Shown: in pieces, positions 62,003-64,000 of the stretch
Position numbering within the stretch: position 1 is the first letter of the stretch
Layout of the letters: each line of letters begins with the position of its first letter
Origin: Ephydatia muelleri
Lineage: Eukaryota; Porifera; Demospongiae; Spongillida; Spongillidae
DNA: 64,000 nt
Direction: 5' to 3'
Assembly (NCBI GenBank): GCA_013339895.1
Contig: JABACO010000021.1
Location: 6,401,585 to 6,465,584 of the forward strand
Program-made: the position numbers and the translations under genes
Notes under the pieces: generated by a model
Databases searched by the model: none
The model's input: the letters and a program-made list of their open reading frames with translations, nothing else
What the model was told of the DNA's origin: nothing

Positions 62003-62695
62003 AGACACTTCTAAAACGCTAGTACATACCTTTCCCATCCTGGTTCCTGATGGCAATGGTGTCATTTGTCAATGACACAGTGAGGTCACTCAGAGGGCCA
62101 GCATTGGGCCCAGCCATCTTGATCAAGCTCAACTGACGCCCCTATTGGATCACATACATGTAGAGTTGGGCTTCAACCGTGTGCACACTATCATCCCAAA
62201 GTGTTATACACTACACTACAGCCGCTAATAAGGAAGGCTATTGCAATGCACTTTGACAGGTGTGTTTGTTGGTCATCACTTTTGTGTTGTTTTTTTTTAA
62301 GCACACAACACAATACATAATACATATTAATGTAATTGCAATTATAATTATAACCATACAAAATGCACCCCACATCATGCATACATGTGGCCACACCAGT
62401 AACTATGACATGCACATACATCATAATTGTGCTTGTAGCTGTAATGTGCACACACATCATGTGAAGTATGTACCACAGGTGTACACGTTTTAGACAGACC
62501 TCGTATGAGATTATCTGAACACCAGACATGCAGTCTGCAATTAGAAAATGCCTATTGTAATGGGTAGAGAGACAGCTATACAGCCTGCACAGGATTAAGT
62601 AGCATTGTTGACCTCTCAGCTTGCTTGATGAGGTTAATTGAGCCATTCTTGAGATCCAAAGTGACTGGAGTTGTCCAATTTCTAGAGCTGTGTGT

Positions 62696-62726
<31 letters not shown>

Positions 62727-63124
62727 CACAAGAGAAGTGTACACACAGGTATGTCGCCATGTGCAGCAGTGAAAGGATGCATGTCTGCCACTGGCATACC
62801 AAAACACACCACTATACACATGGCACTTTCTCCCCCCCCCCTCCCGCCACACACACACACTCACTTGTAAATGTAACATTGTAAAGGAGTAGTGACAAGC
62901 AGATGGCCCCAAGCCAAGGAAACTTTGACAATGCGATCATGAAATTCTTTGCAGGAGAACCCAGGGCAATTATGGCGGCGCAGAGAGTAAGGAGTATCAC
63001 ACAATGCAAGCAAATTCACAATATCCAATACCTAAGGACTCTTTGGAGTCATTGGTGATGTCTTTCACACTGATAGTGTTATCTTCATTCACGTGTGCCT
63101 CCAGGTTGTGGCCACTCCAAATGT
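58069..63124 (-). CDS. IFT80: Intraflagellar transport protein 80, 3' part (5' exons beyond window)
   Basis: IFT-B complex subunit needed for anterograde transport in cilia. Minus-strand exons: 63124-63032, 62946-62865, 62681-62613, 62551-62500, 62141-62030, 61573-61512, 61171-60988, 60824-60677, 60501-60415, 60297-60212, 59974-59885, 59141-58969, 58906-58783, 58134-58069 (stop TAA). Diagnostic blocks: EFHDRIVKVS, NWTTPVTLDLKNGSINLIKQ, VSLTNDTIAIRNQDGK, LAFMDKNHDLYLTL, FVLWYHPVVVYTDRDLLPQT, EFAKNPQLLSFTGNH, DGSLWACLAGMAI, TAEIAYAAINE, LFNWERALELAVKYKTH, DTVMAFRQKYL and IDWDKINAKI. The first WD40 propeller is off-window. Exon 60297-60212 is 86 nt, one more than the phases of its neighbours allow: PAILHQHASA and KWQLATHLCRFVK lie in different frames around an extra G at 60252-60253. 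Confidence 0.96.
58140..58740 (+). repeat. ~30-bp purine minisatellite (gggatggttagctgaagagg)
   Basis: About 20 degenerate copies of gatggttagctgaagagggg aggaggg in the last IFT80 intron. It abuts the acceptor of the final exon: the exon edge 58134 is itself followed by ttagctaaagatggggagg, so the acceptor string tttagc is repeated in each unit. Confidence 0.93.
59565..59750 (+). repeat. ~29-bp minisatellite in IFT80 intron
   Basis: Six to seven copies of tgaggtacatgaagttacac acatttcac, between exons 59974-59885 and 59141-58969. The rest of that intron is unique sequence with no gene seen. Confidence 0.94.
59985..60175 (+). repeat. (GA)-rich purine tract in IFT80 intron
   Basis: A run of gagagagggagg units fills nearly the whole 237-bp intron between exons 60297-60212 and 59974-59885. 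On the coding strand it is a long pyrimidine tract running toward the acceptor at 59974. Confidence 0.93.
60365..60400 (+). repeat. Poly-G tract (36 G)
   Basis: An uninterrupted G run about 14 bp past the donor of IFT80 exon 60501-60415, in a 117-bp intron (C run on the coding strand). Confidence 0.95.
61184..61222. repeat. (TG)n near the IFT80 acceptor at 61171
   Basis: About 19 TG units. On the coding strand the intron ends (CA)n-cgcaccatgcag|. Confidence 0.95.
61448..61502. repeat. (TG)n just after the IFT80 donor at 61512
   Basis: About 27 TG units starting about 10 bp into the intron (coding-strand donor GTGAAG). Confidence 0.95.
61946..62000. repeat. (CA)n after the IFT80 donor at 62030
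   Basis: About 27 CA units beginning about 30 bp into the intron between exons 62141-62030 and 61573-61512. Confidence 0.95.
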
Positions 63125-63329
63125 CTGCAGTGGTGAGAGCGTCCCCCTCTCATTGACAGGAAGGTGTGCCATTGGCTTGCCATGCGCGTGCGAATGTGCG
63201 TTTATGTGTTACTGATGTGTGCACACTTGTATGTACCAGTCTATTTGTCCATGCAAATATGCACTTCCACATGTCGCAACTCCCTTACAACATGTGATGC
63301 ACACAACACATTGATTAGCCCATGTACAA

Positions 63330-63955
63330 TTCGAGGCCTCCCTAATGCATACAGTACGTATGAAGGCCTCCCTAATGCATAATGAAGGCTCCCTAATGCA
63401 TACAGTACGTATGAAGGCCTCCCTAATGCATACAGTACGTATGAAGGCCTCCCTACTCCAATCGCATTGTACAGTACGTATGAAGGCCTCCCTAATGCAT
63501 ACAATAACGTATGAAGGCCTCCCTAATGCATACAGTACGTATGAAGGCCTCCCTAATGCATACAGTACGTATGAAGGCCTCCCTAATGCATACAGAAGTA
63601 TGAAGGCCTCCCTAATGCATACAGTACGTATGAAGGCCTCCCTAATGCATACAGTACGTATGAAGGCCTCCCTAATGCATACAGTACGTATGAAGGCCTC
63701 CCTAATGATACAGTACGTATGAAGGCCCCTAATGCATACAGTACGTATGAAGGCCTCCCTAATGCATACAGTACGTATGAAGGCCTCCCTAATGCATACA
63801 GTACGTATGAAGGCCTCCCTAATGCATACAGTACGTATGAAGGCCTCCCTAATGCATAAGTAGTATGAGGCCTCCCTAATGCATGCAAGGTCATGAGCCT
63901 CCTAATGCATACAGTACATATGAAGGTCTCCCTAATACATACAGTAGTATGGTAT
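63330..63955 (+). repeat. 30-bp minisatellite (gtatgaaggcctccctaatg)
   Basis: About 21 copies of a 30-bp unit (tacagtacgtatgaaggcct ccctaatgca) with small deletions, in the IFT80 intron upstream of the 63124 exon. Units abut with no spacers. A (TG)n array follows at about 63969-63995. No exon is visible from 63125 to the window end. Confidence 0.96.
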
Positions 63956-64000
63956 GATAGAACTCCCCTGTGTGTGTGTGTGTGTGTGTGTGTGTGGTGT

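Noticed and set aside
62500-62613. IFT80 exon extending through STMLLNPVQ
   Set aside because: Human IFT80 continues QAER-HF; taking the donor after gctgagag gives QAE-R-HFLIADCMSG in phase, so that stretch is intron.
63330-63955. 30-bp direct repeats resembling a CRISPR array
   Set aside because: Units are contiguous with no unique spacers, the host is an animal, and no cas genes are near.

Overview
The window looks like a stretch of a compact early-branching animal nuclear genome, most likely a demosponge (inference from gene content, ciliary genes with animal-type orthologues, LINE remnants of a kind I associate with sponges and cnidarians, and very heavy CA/TG and minisatellite load). 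There are no bacterial operons, rRNA, tRNA or CRISPR that I can support. Genes are intron-rich. I rebuilt them by matching conserved protein blocks and GT/AG (once GC/AG) boundaries and requiring codon phase to close across every intron.

Layout: (1) 1-4875, + strand, the 3' part of a glycoside hydrolase family 31 gene whose 5' exons lie before the window; two minisatellite arrays fill its first visible intron. (2) 6185-13779, - strand, a complete group I p21-activated kinase (PAK) in 15 exons. (3) 14122-18523, + strand, a complete NME8/TXNDC3-type protein (thioredoxin plus three NDP-kinase domains, outer dynein arm), divergent from PAK across 342 bp. (4) 19629-28603, - strand, a SAP130 (Sin3-HDAC corepressor subunit) homologue. 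(5) 29346-49082, + strand, Mediator subunit MED4, divergent from SAP130 across about 740 bp, with long introns holding LINE remnants, minisatellites and a small intronless ORF with its own promoter-like sequence. (6) 49714-54425, + strand, an aldo/keto reductase whose intron 5 holds two inverted-repeat elements. (7) 58069-63124 and beyond, - strand, the C-terminal two thirds of the intraflagellar transport gene IFT80; its 5' exons lie past the window end.

The genes do not form one pathway. NME8 and IFT80 are both ciliary; PAK is Rho-GTPase signalling; SAP130 and MED4 are transcription machinery sharing a divergent promoter. The most notable observations are: three separate genes (MED4, AKR, IFT80) each carry exactly one extra base relative to their conserved reading frame; minisatellites that copy a splice donor; dinucleotide repeats lying against many splice sites; a GH31 Asp-to-Glu change at the acid/base position; a perfect 60-bp palindrome and a ~1-kb foldback element; and a nested 61-codon ORF downstream of an ETS-type site. 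I found no clear evidence of a wholly new biological system.
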